Notes: a model not told the origin generated them from the letters alone. DNA of 64,000 nucleotides from Desarmillaria ectypa (GCA_030407005.1 JAUDYN010000007.1:186001-250000), one strand, 5' to 3'. Positions 46,391 to 59,890 are shown, counted from the first letter of the stretch. Translations and numbers: made by a program.

Positions 46391-48908
46391 CTGCATCTCA
46401 GAATTTATCAGTAATCATTTTGATAAATATGTTTCATGATGGAAATCTGAATTTTCCCCTACTCAAGCTTCTTAGCTCAGCCATTTCCATTGTCCACCAG
46501 TCTTTTGCCTGTCTGTTGAAGTAGGACTGGATAAAGGTGACCTTGTAAGGATCAGGAAACATATAGGTGCTGTATACTTGAAAGTACATCTTGCAGTCTA
46601 TGACAAATCTGTTGATATTGTCAGAGTCACCTTTAAAGACCTTGGGTTTGCAGACCAATTCAGGCTGACACCCAGTCCAGGGTGCTTTGTTGGCCATATC
46701 CCCACTGGGTTGTGGCAGGAGCAATTCAAACTTCTATTTTGATGGTTCCCAAGATAGAGATCATCTTTCTGGATCTTTGGCACCTGGGGAGTATTTCAGG
46801 TCACTAGAATTAATGAGTGGATCTCCTTGGATCAGTCCAGTTTCTGGTACCTAGACTAGAGTGGTCTAGCTGGGGTCTGGGGCTGTGGAAGATCCTACAC
46901 TGGCCATCATTTGGCTGGTGTCTTTAAATTGGCTTTTCAGCATCTTAATTTGAGGTGGCAGAGAGTCAGGTAGTGGGTTGGTTGGAATTTGGAATGGGAG
47001 TAGCATCTAATAGAGATACTGGGGAAATTGTTTATTAAATATTAGTGTGGCCTGTTCCATCACACTATGCCTAATAATAATCTCCCAAACTGCTAGCTCT
47101 TGATTTTCTCTCATAGTTTTCTCATCTTCATTAATCTCCAAGTCATGTCTGAGATAAGGTCCATATACCTCATATGTTAGATATTCATGAATTTGAGATC
47201 CAACACTTTGTGAATCTCCTAGTCTGTTGGTGGCATATTACCAATGCTCAACAAAGTGTTCAATGAGAGGGATATCTCTCACCCCTCATTAGATAGCCTC
47301 TGCTCACATTCTATCATACTTGATAGACCAGTTTTCTCTATAGAGAATCTGCTCAGATTCTATGAGTGATGGTGGAGTATATGTGGCAAGGGGTGATAAT
47401 GGTAATGTGGCCACTAGGACCACCCACTTTGATAGTTGGTGATGGCCTCCTCTTCGAAGGCTCTTACATGCTCCTGAGGGATATTGTAGATGATATTTCA
47501 ATACCACCTTTGGTGATATATTTCTTTGTCTTCTCCTGGTAGCTGGCTGCTAAACATATGGTGGGAGTCAAGAGCAGGTAGATGCTTTCAATGATACTGG
47601 TTTCAGGCCTCCTGCATGTGGATCCTGAGTTGATGGAGGATCTGGATGAGCTGGACATAATGCTCTCCAGTAAGAGGATTGTTTTTCAGATGACACAGTC
47701 CTATCCTTTGCCTTTAGATCACAAGAGGCTTGGAAGTGATGATGGAGGTCTGTTGTCTCCAAGACAAGCCAGTTGTATTTGTGGATAGCTCAGTGTGCTT
47801 CATGGGTGTTACTATACCCAAGTGTTGGTGAATCAGATCTGGTGTGGTGATATTCAGTGTCAAAGGCATTGTACTTAGATTGGATGGAGGAGTGAGGATA
47901 ATAGGATCCAGATTCATCATTGCTGGATAGATATATATCAGGTGTACTTAGTAAAGAGAAAATGATTGAATTTTGGGCCTGAAGGCCCAGTCCAAATTGA
48001 CTTGGGACATTACTGTCTTCAGACTCAGTTTATATGGTTTCTGGGTTTCTAGGGTGCTCTTTAAGAATAATGTATTGCCCTTCTTTGCTAATGTCATTCT
48101 CAATGATTTGAGAATTACTTGAGTCTAACTCTATTTTAGATTGGGATATGAGTCAGAGCATAGTAAAGATGCTTCTGTGGGGCTGGATGGCAACATAATG
48201 ATAGGGTAGGTAAATATGGGGTTGGGGGGCAGGATTCCTTTGGTTGATCTGAAAGAGTCAGTTAAACTATATATGTAGCTTGTAGGAATAATAAAGTGAT
48301 AGAAAAAATAAGGTACCAGTCCCAATGATGGTTTCTATGACCATGATTAGAATATAGAAGATGCAGGTAGAGATATCAGTTTCATATGGCATTCAGTTTT
48401 TCAACAGCATGATGGTCACTGATGAAAAGAGAAAGCTGAAAGCTTTGAGCTAATTATTAGACTTGAACTCCACCAGACAACAAGGATAAACAATAGGCTA
48501 TATTGCATTCATACAGTCACCCAATGGGTTCCAGACAGTTGTCAATGAAGATGTGAGACTAAGGTCTTAGCCTTAGGCAAGAGAATTGAGTCAACAAGAA
48601 AGTTCAGTGTGATTAAACTTAGCTTGAAGCTGGAAATAATACAGCAAGAGCTATCCTACTTATATACTAAACTGCTAATCCTAATAATAGAAATGGGTAG
48701 CAGGTAACTGTGCATGAAACAATGAAAACAAAGATATAGTGAAGTGACTATCATGAGCCATAGCACAATAGCTTATTGTCTGTTACTATCAATGAGACAG
48801 TTGGTCTGTGATCCATGATTGATGCTGTGATTAGATGTGATAAGATCAGCACCTAGATAGAAAGGAAGATAAGATAAGATAATTATAAAAATAGGTGAAA
48901 TTGTAACA
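46391..48908 (-). mobile_element. Ty3/gypsy element E1, 5' part, decayed
   Basis: Minus strand: an LTR (48908-48455) starting TGTTACAATTTC, followed by a Gag region ending at 46391, where C2 begins. Gag is recognisable from FKGDSDNINRFVIDCKMYFQVY and KDWWTMEMAEL (46724-46434). Protease and polymerase are missing. Because its LTR starts right against the internal sequence of E2, E1 probably inserted into E2. Confidence 0.7.
48455..48908 (-). repeat. Element E1 5' LTR
   Basis: On the minus strand it starts TGTTACAATTTC and ends AGTCTAATA (last CA decayed to TA). It is homologous to the E2 and D LTRs and has a TATA-like tract and GCTTCAAGCTAA downstream. Its primer-binding site, now AGCTCAAAGC-like, has two mismatches. 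Confidence 0.75.
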
Positions 48909-51114
48909 ATAAATGACATGAGTTGAGTCCATAACCTGCTGTCATTGCAGAGTCCAGTGAGCTTTGCCTGCTTTTTTAGCTCCTGGAAATATTTCTGGGC
49001 AGTCTTATCACCCATGTAGAGATTGTACATCTTCTTATGTACCTCTTCTACTGCCACATCTTAAGATTTCTTGATGATCATTGTGACAAAGGTGTTTCAT
49101 AAGAAAAAGTGGAATTTTCCTCTACTGGAGCTATATAGCTCTGCTAGCTCCATTGTCCATCAGTCCTTAGTCTGCCTGTCAAAGTAGGACTGGGTGAATG
49201 TGACCTAATAGAGGTTGGAGAACATGTGGGTGCTGTGTACTTGAAAGTACATCTTGCAATCCATAATAAATCTATTGATGTCATTAAAGTCACCCTTGAA
49301 GACTTTAGGCTTGTGGACCAGTTCTAGTCAACATTCTATCCAAGAAGCATTATTGGCCATATACCCACTTGGTTGTGGCAGGTTCTGGTCAGAGTTTCAC
49401 TTGTCAGATCCTCTTAGTAGAGACCATTGACTACTGTTTATAGCAAGTGGGGAGTAGTCAGAGTCTTCCTTGTCAATTGGCAGATTGCTCCAGATGGGGC
49501 CTTTATACAGTATCCAGGTCATGAAGGGTCCAGCATCTTCAGATTCTACTCTGGCTAGGATGCAGCTGGTTCTAGGATAATATTGGCTTTTCAGCATTCT
49601 GACTCAGACTAGTAGAAAGTCTGGTAGAGGTTGGGTAGCAAGTCAGAATAAGGTTGGTCTTGCATATGGGTACTGGAGAAATTGTGCATTAAACATTTGT
49701 ACTGCTTGTTCTGTTGCACTATATTTAATAATTTTTTCCCATACTATCAGGCTTTCTATATTCTGCTATAGCTTCCTCATTGGCAATAGTCTCCAAGTCT
49801 GATCTTAGGCAATTTCTGCATATTAGCTGATCAGGATTTTGATGTATTCCTGTTGTAGTGCTGATCATATTTCATTGTTGGTTGGCAGCATTTCATCAAT
49901 ACTTGATATTATGGATGGAGAGGGTGATGTCTCAAGCTCCTCAATGGAGGGCCTCAGATGGTGTCAGTTATATTCATTGATGGAGTTAACTCCATAGATG
50001 GCATGTTCAGTACCATTAAGGGGTGGTGAGACATAGTTGGCCAGAGGTCAGTGATGGTAATGTGATTACTGAGTTCACCCACTTTTATGATTATTGAGAG
50101 ACTGATTGACAAAGGTCTTAATCCTTTCTGCTAGTGTATTCTAGATGGTGTTCCAGTACCACCTTCTTTAGTACTCTTCTTTGCTTTTGCCTGATAATTG
50201 GCTGCTAAGCATATGGTGGGTGTCAAGAGTGAGTATGCACTCTCTGTGATACTGGTTCCACTCCTGCTGCAAGTGGATTTTGAGATGATAGAATAGAGAT
50301 GCTCAATAGAAAGTGTTTGGCACTCTCCAATAAGGGGATGGTCCTCTGCATGGGAGGGTTCAATGGTTCCCATTGTCTGCTGAATGGTGATGGGATAGGA
50401 GATTTCAGGAATTGATTGCCAAAGGATTCTTTTATAATTTTTGGCACTAAATTCTTATAAAATCCTTGCAGCCTCATATCCTTGGTTGAGAGAATAGGAA
50501 TAGAGTCAGTCAAGATAGGAGAGATTACTAGCATTAAAGGCCTTAATCTCAGATTTGGTTAGAGAATGTGGATGGTAATCATCATTATTATCATTGGAAA
50601 TATATATAACAGATGTATTGGAGAATGATTGAATGGAGTTTTAGACAATGAGTCTCAGGCCAAATTAGCTTGGGATATCAGAGCCTTCAGACTCAGTATG
50701 GGTGATAATTGAGATGATTCTGAGACTATTGTGAGCAAGGATGTTTCAGCCCTCTTTTCAGATGTCTATTTTAGAGAGTTGATTATTGATCAGATCCAAC
50801 TCTTTTTCACTTTCAGATATGAGGTAGAGCATTGTGAAGATGCTTCTATGGAGCTGGATAGAGATATAGTGGTGGGATAAAAAGATAGGAGAAAGTGGAA
50901 ATCAGAGTTGTGGCAGATAGAACAGATTGATATAGTTTATGAATGAGTGTAATTCATACTGATAACAGTAGTAGAAAAGGATAAGGGTAATAATCCCAGT
51001 GATAATTCTGATGATCATTACTAAGATGTAGAATATGCAGGTTGAGATGTTGGCATTAAAGAGCATTCAGTTTTCAACAGCATGATAGTCACTGATGAAA
51101 AAGGAAGGCTTCAA

Positions 51115-51306
51115 GCTTCAAGCTAATTGTTAGACCTGGACTCTGGTATAATAATCAGGTGTAAACAATGGGCTGTATCATATTTGTACAGTCATCCACT
51201 GAGTTGCATAATGATTATTAACTGAAGAGTGAATGCTAATATCTTAGCTTAGATGAGCAGATGAGTCAATGAGTGAGTTCAGTGTAGATTAACTTTAGCT
51301 TGAAGC
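51115..51306 (-). promoter_or_regulatory. Element E2 LTR primer segment and primer-binding site
   Basis: On the minus strand GCTTCAAGCTAA (51306-51295) lies in the LTR downstream of the TATA box (tagtatataag). Its exact reverse complement TTAGCTTGAAGC follows the LTR end with one spacer base (51126-51115). This is the third family-specific self-complementary pair in the window. Confidence 0.78.
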
Positions 51307-51563
51307 TGGAGAATATACAGCAAGAGCTATGTTACTTATATACTAAAGTCTAGATTCTAATAATAGAGAAAAACAAGATATCCATGCATAAAACAATAGA
51401 TATAAGGAGATTGGTGAATGACTATCATAAGCTGTAGTACAATGGCTTGTTATTGCTTAGTAATAATGAGGTGACCAGTCCATGATCTGTGTTAGGCACT
51501 GAGATTAGATATGATAAGATCAATGTCTAGATAAGATAAAATAAGATAAATAAAATTGTAACA
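51128..51563 (-). repeat. Element E2 5' LTR (436 bp)
   Basis: The minus strand starts TGTTACAATTTTATT and ends GGTCTAACA. A head-to-head, related LTR (element D) begins only 13 bp away at 51577, making a large imperfect palindrome. Confidence 0.85.
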
Positions 51564-51576
51564 CTTAATAAGATAT

Positions 51577-52008
51577 TATTATGACTTTATCTATTCTTTT
51601 ATCTTATCTAGGTGCTGATCTTATCATATCTAATCTCAGTACCTATCCAGATCATGGACTAACTGCCTTATTGTTACCAAGCAATAACAAGTCATTATAC
51701 TACAGCTTGTGATAGTCATTCACCAATCTTCTTGTATTGATTGTTTTATGCATGGCCATCTTGTTTTCCTCTATTATTAAAATCTAGACTTTAGTATATA
51801 AATAATATAGCTCTTGCTGTATATTCTCCAGCTTCAAGCTAAAGTTATTTTATACCAACTCTCTCATTAGCTTATCTTCTTGACTAAGCTAAGAACTTAG
51901 TCTTTAACTCTATTTATACAATTATCATGTGACTTAGCAGGTGACTATATGAATGCAATATAGCCTGTTGTTGATGCCTGATTATTATATCAGAGTTTGG
52001 GTCTAACA
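51577..52008 (+). repeat. Element D 5' LTR
   Basis: About 432 bp, same family as the E1 and E2 LTRs. TATA-like tract tagtatataaataat, then CCAGCTTCAAGCTAAAG, the primer segment of the family; no matching binding site follows because of the internal deletion. Confidence 0.8.
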
Positions 52009-52650
52009 TTAAGTGGAAGAAATATAGAACAGAAGAGAACTAGTGGATAGCACAGAAATATTTAGACAATGCAAAAGAAGTGATTGCCAAATACCTTAAA
52101 TCCAAAGAAGCTGCAGAAATTCAAGCCATCATTGTTATCCCCAAAATAGCCACTGTCATTATTGATGTCAGATTCAAAGATCCCAAATAGCAGTATCTAG
52201 TCAAAAAGGATGCTAACATCAAATACTGGTACAATGAGGATAAACTCTTAGATCTTAAAGAGTTAATCACCAACTATTAGTGAGCCAACAACTAGGAAGA
52301 TGATAGAGAAAAAGACCAGTGGAATGAAGATGAAAACTCATAAAATACATGGGAGACCCCCTTAAAAGAACCTGTAGTGAAGTCATAATGAGAGGGTATT
52401 GTTATAATTTATTTATTTTTCTTATTTTATCAACAGATGCTTATCTTATCATATTTAATCTAGGTGCCTATCTCAGATCATAGACCAGATATCTTGTGAT
52501 TACCAAATGACAAAGGCCATTGTACTATGGCTCATGACACTCACCTATTCACTATCTTGTATTCATTGTTCTATGCATAGTTATCTTCCAGACATCTTTA
52601 TTTGTTATGATTTTTACCCCTTTCTTTTTCTATCTTATTTTATCAACCAA

Positions 52651-54010
52651 TGATGTGCTTGGTAACGGTGAGTGACAAAAGAATTAGGGAATGGCAATGA
52701 ACACCAATCACACTAAACCTCTTACTACTCTACACTTAATCACCAATATTGAATTCGGGCAGTTTTGAGTACGATGGAAGCATTCTGCAGACTTCAATAA
52801 TCAAGTACAATTGTCTTAAAGATGTTTTATTCGTTACTAGTGAGTTTATACAAAGTACTACTTGTACTAGTGGGGTGGGTAAGACACAATTAGATAAGAG
52901 TGACTTGGTTTGAGCTACTGCACTTGTTCTGACTGAAACGGCTTCAGGCTGGTGGCACTCTTGGCCCTATACTGCTTCCTACAAGTGATAAACACTTGAC
53001 TAGCCGCACTCTTGGCTAACTAGTGGCACTCTTGGCCTAAGAATGAACTATAACTCCGAGAACTTTGCTTGAACTAACTTCAAAACACTCCGGACCTTTG
53101 CAGGACACAACAGTGACTCTAATGGACTTCAATTCAATGCAATTCTATGGGTGACTTAGCAACTATTAATCACTTCATCGAGGTTAAGCACAAAAGCCTT
53201 TAATTGGGGACACCAGTTACTACCAGTGAGGGCTCAACTGCAGGGATGGCTTGCCTCGTTTGCATGAGTGCCCATCCCACTACTTATATACTACTGAGGC
53301 AGAACTATAAATATCATCTGGGTATAGGGTATATTGGTAAGGATTTCTTGGCTAGTCATGAATAATGGTGAATAATCACACAATAGTCAGTCTAGTCTGT
53401 TTTCTTTTCAAATATTCAGTCTAGAGACTCCACAGTTGGTCTTTCTGCGCCCTTGGCACAACTACATGCCCTAGTAACGTGGTTATATGAATATCCAGAT
53501 ATTGGTACCTGTAACAGCTATCCAATCATGATCGAGGGTGCAGTCCGGCTCCACTAGCTTCGATCATAAGAGATCTATATCAAAATAGTCAGATCTGGGC
53601 TCAAGGTTAATCCATTCCTAATTTATTTCTAAGTCCTGTTTCAAGATTGCCATGTGACTAGTTATCCTGACTTAGGTGTTTACGCCCAGTCTGGGCTGCT
53701 AGTGACAGAACTTGACGAGATCTGTGTACTCTGCTCCTGGTTTTGGTGTGCTAGTAGCATCCTTCATTTGCTAGTGGCTGTATTTCACTTAGTCCTGCTA
53801 GCATTTGAGTTACTAGTCTGGCCGGCTGGTAGATTTAACCCACTAATGGTGTTGCATCTAAGTCCTGGCTCTACCAGTTGCTTACTGCTTTTAACTATCA
53901 GCTCGAAGCCTCAGCTATAGTCCTCTATGTATCACTAGTATAGGATAGATGTGCAATAGTATTGTTACAAAATCGCAAAATCTAGGTGTGAATGCGTAGA
54001 CGGCATATCA
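52651..54010 (-). mobile_element. LTR-like element C1 (1360 bp) inside the 5' LTR of B
   Basis: The plus strand starts TGATGTGCTTGG and ends GGCATATCA, flanked by ccaa (52647-52650) and ccga (54011-54014), a 4-bp duplication with one change. The TATA-like tract lies on the minus strand (near 53285). It is homologous along its length to C2 but keeps many more CpGs. No reading frame resembles a retroelement protein. The position proves that C1 is younger than B, which is younger than D. Confidence 0.82.
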
Positions 54011-54224
54011 CCGATGGATCATCTTCACCCTCCATATCCACAGCAATCATCAGATGCACCAGCCCATAATAATGTGGTACCCAGTTATTGTATTCATAGC
54101 TAGCAACAGTTGCTCACCCAACATGCTTTTCTCTTTGTCTCCAGCAAGGATTACTCATGGAAACATCTATTCTTAGCTATCCAATTCACATATATAAGCT
54201 AGTTAACCCTCGATATACTATCCC

Positions 54225-54383
54225 ATCTTCAAACTAAAGTTTATCTTATATCACTCTCTCTCAAATAATCTGAAGACTATAACCACTATTCTATAGGTGA
54301 TTGTCTGAATGTGAGACAGCCCAAGGAGTTAGTGCAAGTCTGCAGATCATGTGAGATATGGGTCTAACAATTAGTTTGAAGAT
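54225..54383 (+). promoter_or_regulatory. Element B LTR primer segment and primer-binding site
   Basis: ATCTTCAAACTAA at 54225-54237, 34 nt after the TATA box at 54191, is the exact 13-nt reverse complement of TTAGTTTGAAGAT at 54371-54383, which begins one base after the LTR end. It is consistent with self-primed reverse transcription. Confidence 0.82.
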
Positions 54384-54830
54384 TTCCCACAGTTTTTTCA
54401 TTGCTTGCTGTGAAGAAACCAAACTCATATGATCTCAGACTTCAACAAACAACAAAACATTGCACTTAGCACTGCTATAGGCAGAGCTATTCTAGTCTTT
54501 TTCTTTACCACTCTCATTTTTCTCACCTGGGAGGAACATATTCAATGCTATCTACACTGACAACATATTCTACATCCCCAAACACCTGCCCTTCCCCTAC
54601 AGTATGTCATCCCTCAATAAACAAACATCAGAGAGCTGAATCCTATGAGTCTGGCACTCTCATCAGAGGAAAACCCCTCAAGAACCCACATTGGCTTCCC
54701 AGCCCAGTCCTCTGATGAGTTTTCACTTAGGATGGAACCTGTTCAAATTCCAAACCAGCCAAGTGTGAAACAACCCATCACTGCAGAGGAATATGTGCAG
54801 GACATATAGACTCAGTTCTGACTCCCAGAA

Positions 54831-54842
54831 CCCCCCCCCCCC
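54831..54842 (+). repeat. Homopolymer of 12 C in element B gag leader
   Basis: Twelve consecutive C residues, followed after one T by five more. It lies in the Pro-rich 5' part of Gag, as CCN-rich codons degenerate. Length may vary with sequencing. Confidence 0.8.
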
Positions 54843-54931
54843 TCCCCCTTATATGCCTGCACACCCAGTGCATGCAAGGATATGACACTCAGACAATATC
54901 AGGATGGTGATATTCCATCCCCATCATCCCT

Positions 54932-56960
54932 ATGGCCTCTGGGCAATCAGGAGAACCCCACCCTAAGGACAGCAATATATTCTATAGCCCACCAATGGCA
55001 ATAAGAGTGACTCCAGCTCCTCCCTCCCTGTCATTGAGCTCTCTGATGACTTCATGCCCCTGCTCACTCTCTGAAATCCCAATGACCCTCTTAATTCCCA
55101 CAGCTCTGATTACAAGTGGCCTGAACTTACTAATGTGAACTGAGCCATCATCAGCCCCTTCAGAAGTGAAGCATGGGAGCTCTGAAGAGCTGACATCAAG
55201 ACAAGAACCCTCTGGCCAGGAATTTGTCCAAACATGGATAAATACCTTGCTATCAATAGAGGGGACCCAATTTGAGAACCAGGGTCTGGTGCCACTATAT
55301 GGGCTCATATATCTTCCAGCTGCAGGAGATAGAGTACCAGGGTTATGAGCCAGAACCATCAGCAAGCAACAGGAGCTAGAATGCATTCTCCTAGTTCTTG
55401 CCCAAAGGGAAAGAGATAGACCTGATCTTGAAGGAAAGGGGTCTTAATTTTGATAGTTTTACATATAATTACAGCAATAATTGTGGGCTGAATACCATCA
55501 AGCCCAATTATACTACTTTTTTCCAGCATGCTTATCCCCCAGACACCCCCAAGAATTATCTGCAACCACTTCTGGACTCCCTCTCAACCATGATCAGATC
55601 ACCACCCCTAATTGAAGCATATCAGTGAATAAACCCAACTAGCCAACTTCAGCAGCTAGGCTTCTACCCATATCTGAGGAGAGGCCTCCTATTTGCTGGA
55701 GCAGAAGAAGACCCCAGAACCAGTACTGGCCTCATAGAACCACTCCAACCTACCCCAGAAGAATGAATCCAACAGGCTAAGGAACAATTGGCCCAAAAAG
55801 AACAAAGGGTTAAGGAGCTCTGATAGGAACTTCAAGATGCTGAGACCTAGAGAAATGTCTATGCCTCAACCTGGCAATTCCCAATAAAAGAAAAGCAGGT
55901 AGAGCAAGGATGACCATGGGAAGTCCCAAAAGAACCATCTCTCTGACCAGATCAGTACTTTATTCCATGCTCACCTCCTGGATAAGCTCCCCCAGACCTA
56001 TATCCCAACCCCATCAGAGTCACACTCAATGAGGCTCCTTATCTGAGAATAAAGCCTATCCTCATTCAACCCCCAAAGCCTTTCAAGGGGGATCATGATG
56101 ACATTGAGCAATTCATAGATGACTGTATCACCTACTTTGAAGTGTTTTGACACTATTTCCAACTCCTCTCACACCTTGTCCTCTTCACAACTTCTCATTT
56201 TGAAGGAGCTGCTAAAGATTGGTGGGTATATAAATGACTCAAGTACTGGGTCTCAACTATCTTGGCTGGAATCCCTGCGCATTTCTGATATTCTGGTTGG
56301 GAAGAGTTCATTGAACTAGTCACCCAACAATTCCAGGATCTTGCCATCAAGGAGATCCATGAAAAGAAGATGTTTGATCTCCAAATGGGAACCCATCTGG
56401 CCTCTCACTACTTCCAAAAATTAGAGGAAGAGGCCAAACTGGTGGGACAACAAACTGATGAGAGCAAGCAAGGCACCATAGTGAAAGCCATATGACTAAG
56501 AGTCCCCAATTCCTATATGACTTTCATTTCCAACATGAGCATCAATATTTCCCACACATATTCAGAATAGAAGGAATGACAACATAAATGAGTATTCAAC
56601 CAAACCTCTGGACCCCCTTGAGACAATCAAAAATATGATGACTGACAACCCCAATCCCACCCCAGCAGTAAGCCATCCGCTGGAGCATCAAGTTCCTTGA
56701 CCACTAAACCAATGGCTAATATGGGACCCAGCTGGGACACTTCAACCAGAAGATGGACCACCTATAGTAGTCAAGGACAACCCATGAAAGTTGATCAACA
56801 AAAGGCTGAAGGACATTGTTTCCAGTGCAATGAAAAAGGATATATGGCAAAAGACTGCCCAAAGAAGAAAGAATACCAGGATATATGGTTCATGGTGGTC
56901 ATAAAGGAAGAAGAGAAGTCTAATGCCAAGATCAAAGAGATAAAAGAGTAGGTCATCAAA
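54932..56960 (+). pseudogene. gag: Element B gag
   Basis: Broken into several frames. FKGDHDDIEQFIDDC-like and KDWWVYK-like segments near 56085-56232 mark the capsid part. The zinc knuckle at 56817-56858 reads CFQCNEKGYMAKDC: the His ligand has become Tyr, so even this motif is damaged. It is parallel in sequence to the Gag of element A. Confidence 0.78.
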
Positions 56961-57999
56961 GGATTGATTCCTCTTTGACAACCAAAACTCACAAGAGTAG
57001 GCTTCTGGCTCTTGCTGGATGGACTTATATTAGTTTTTCAGACTCTTCTGTATTTCTCTGCATTCATACTAAGAACAATACTATCTCTATTTTTATCTTC
57101 TACCCACCCATCCAAGAATCACCCACACTCATACTGAACTGATACAATGATATACACTGAATCCTGCCCTTCTGATGAAGCATAGAATATGTCAGATGGT
57201 GCTGGCACCACAATATGAGCTACACTTGGGACAGAAGCAAGTAGACAGGATGCCTTCAGGCCTCTGAAGTCAAAAGCTTCCACACCCCCTAGGGGGTCAA
57301 GTTCTGCTTTGCCAGAGACTATAGAGGATAACTCAAGCATCCACCAAGGCTGAATAATGCCCAAGGACTCCACTGACACCACAAAAGCAACTATTTCCTG
57401 AGTCAGTAACCCTAGGAGAGGTGAATTGCATAACTTGGAGGAAAAAAAAACAGTCAAACTGTTGATCCCAATGACCTGGACTCGACCTGTCACTTCTGAA
57501 TGAACTTTCAACAGGAGGAGTGATGCCTCTAAAGAGCATGATTCACTCCCCAACAACCCTCCATTGGATGCTGATATGGCTGAAGAAGAGGGAGGATCCA
57601 CTTGTGCCCAGGCAGTAAAGAGGGGGCATAAGGTGACTATGGAAGAAGTATCAGATGAAGAAGACAATACCACCTTTCTCCTATGAAAAAAGTGGCAATC
57701 TGAAATGGTGAAACTATTCCCACCTACTGAGACCCTCCCTAACAAGGAGGTATCTTATCATGTTTGATACTGACCCTTTGAAGTAGATTGGACTCTATGC
57801 ACTGTCCATACAGCTGAAACAATCTCCACTGCAAAAGCCACCCTTTTCCTATGGGTGCACCCTAAGCAAACTCAAGAAATTAATGATGAGCTTATCCAGA
57901 AATTAAAGGCAGAAGGGAATAATGCCTGGGAGTGACTTTATAAACTCTATAAACTGATACAGTATATCCACAGTAACAAGAACTCTGGAAGAGATTTCC

Positions 58000-58340
58000 T
58001 GCTGGACATCCAACTCTTCCCCTATATGGGAAAAAAGGCTCTGATGACCAAGGCATTGCTAGACAGTGGATGTACCAGCAGCTCTATTAACCAGTCATAC
58101 ATCCAACAACACAACCTCAACACCCAAAAAGCAGCTGCCTCTATTCCAGTATACAATGCAGATAGGACCCACAATAAAGCTGGAGATATCACTGAATTCA
58201 TTAAACTCTGAATGAATCAACTTGACAGTAACAGACCTAGGGTCTAAAACAATCTATCTGGGACACAACTGGTTGAAATGCCACAATCCAGTTATAAACT
58301 GGAGAACTGGGACCATCATCTTTGGGCACTGTTAGTGTGC
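58000..58340 (+). pseudogene. Element B aspartic protease
   Basis: The active-site segment LLDSGCTSSSIN (Asp codon at 58062) is followed by IPVYNADRTHNKAGD and, after a stop at 58209-58211, by TVTDLGSKTIYLGHNWLKCHN in a nearby frame. Same organisation as element A. Confidence 0.75.
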
Positions 58341-58599
58341 AAAAAATCCCCTTCCCCTTCCAGATGCAGACAAAGAGGATAGATGGGATGAAGAGCTGCA
58401 GGATGGTGAAACTATTCTCACTGTCAACATGCAGGAGAAACTAATAATCTGGGCAATGTACCATGCCAATGATCTAGCAGCCACCACCAATGCAGAGAAA
58501 CCCAAAAGAACCTTTGAAGAATTGGTGCCCTCTCAATATTGAGGCATTAGAGATTTATTCTCTAAGGAAAGCTTTGTTGAATTATCAGAATGAAAGCTA

Positions 58600-59890
58600 T
58601 GGAACCATGCCATCAAGCTAATACCCAATGCAAAGTCCACCTTAGACTGCAAGGTTTATCCTTTGAACCAAATCAAACAGGAACAACTTGATCAGTTCCT
58701 CAAAGAAAATCTAAAATCCAGATGCATCCACCTATCAAAATCCACATTCACTTCCTCTTTCTTTTTCATTAAAAAGAAAGATGGCTCTCTCTGTCCTGTC
58801 CAGAATTATTGAAAGCTCAATGAGATGACTATCAAAAACTAATATCTTCTCCCCTTGATCTTGGAACTTATCAATAAGCTACACAGCACTAAATGTTTCT
58901 CCAAATTAGATGTTCACTGGGAGTACAACAACATTCAAATCTAGGAAGGCAACAAGAAAAAAGCCACATTTCATACCAATCAAGAGCTATTTGAGCCTAC
59001 TGTCATATTTTTTGGTCTAACCAATTCTCCAGCAACCTTCCAGTGGATGATGAACAACATCTTCCATGATCTTATCACTGAAGGAAGGTCACCATTTACC
59101 TTGATGATATTCTCATCTTTACCAAAACCCTGAAAGAACACCAGCAAATTGTCTAATAAGTATTACAATGCCTCCAGGAAAATAAGCTCTTTCTAAAAGC
59201 TGAGAAGTGTGAATTTGAGATACTTGAAACCAAGTACCTAGGAATCATCATTAGCAAGGATTCAATACAAATGGACCCAGTCAAGGTTGTAGGAATAGCT
59301 AAATAGCTAACCCTCACTAAGAAAAAGGATTTGCAATCTTTTTTAGGGTTCACCAATTTGTATCACAAGTTTATATGAGACTACTCCTGGATTGTCTGAC
59401 CTCTCACCTAATTAACTGGAAATGCAGAATAGAGATGAGAAGCAGCACAGGAACAAGCATTCCTCTCACTAAAGAAACAAATAACAATAGACATAGTCTT
59501 CACCATCCTCTTGGATGATGGTAAATTTCAGGTAGAGGCTGATGCTAGTGATGGAGCCATTGGTGCAGTTCTCAGTCAAAACCAACAGGGCAAATAAAGA
59601 CCAGTTGCATTCATGTCCAAAGCTTTAACCACAATAGAGTGCAACTATGAAATCTATGACAAGGAACTACTGGCCATCATGCTGGCCCTTGAGGAATAGT
59701 GCCACTACCTGATAGGAGCAAAGGAGGAAATAGAAATTTGGATAGACCACCAAAATCTCCAATATTTCCAAAAACCTCAGAAATTGAATTGACAACAAGC
59801 TCAGTGGGTGACCAAACTCACTGAATATCACTTCATCCTCCAGCATAAACTGAGAACCTCCAATAGGAAAGTGGACTTACTTAGCTGATA
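58600..59890 (+). pseudogene. Element B reverse transcriptase and RNase H
   Basis: CKVYPLNQIKQEQLDQFL, FFFIKKKDGSLCPVQ, KCFSKLDVHWEYNN and the catalytic box Y-L-D-D-I (59097-59111), here intact because the codon before Asp is CTT rather than CTC. RNase H motifs EADASDGAIGAVLSQ and [14 protein letters not shown] follow at 59535-59700. TAG and TGA stops interrupt. Confidence 0.82.

Larger units (their letters stand above)
48909..51563 (-). mobile_element. Ty3/gypsy element E2, 5' part, decayed
   Basis: Minus strand: LTR 51563-51128 and a Gag region reaching down to 48909, where E1's LTR starts. Gag remnants include VEEVHKKMYNLYMGD and YFQELKKQAKLTGL near 49057-48960. The rest is absent. Stops are frequent and CpG almost absent. 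Confidence 0.72.
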
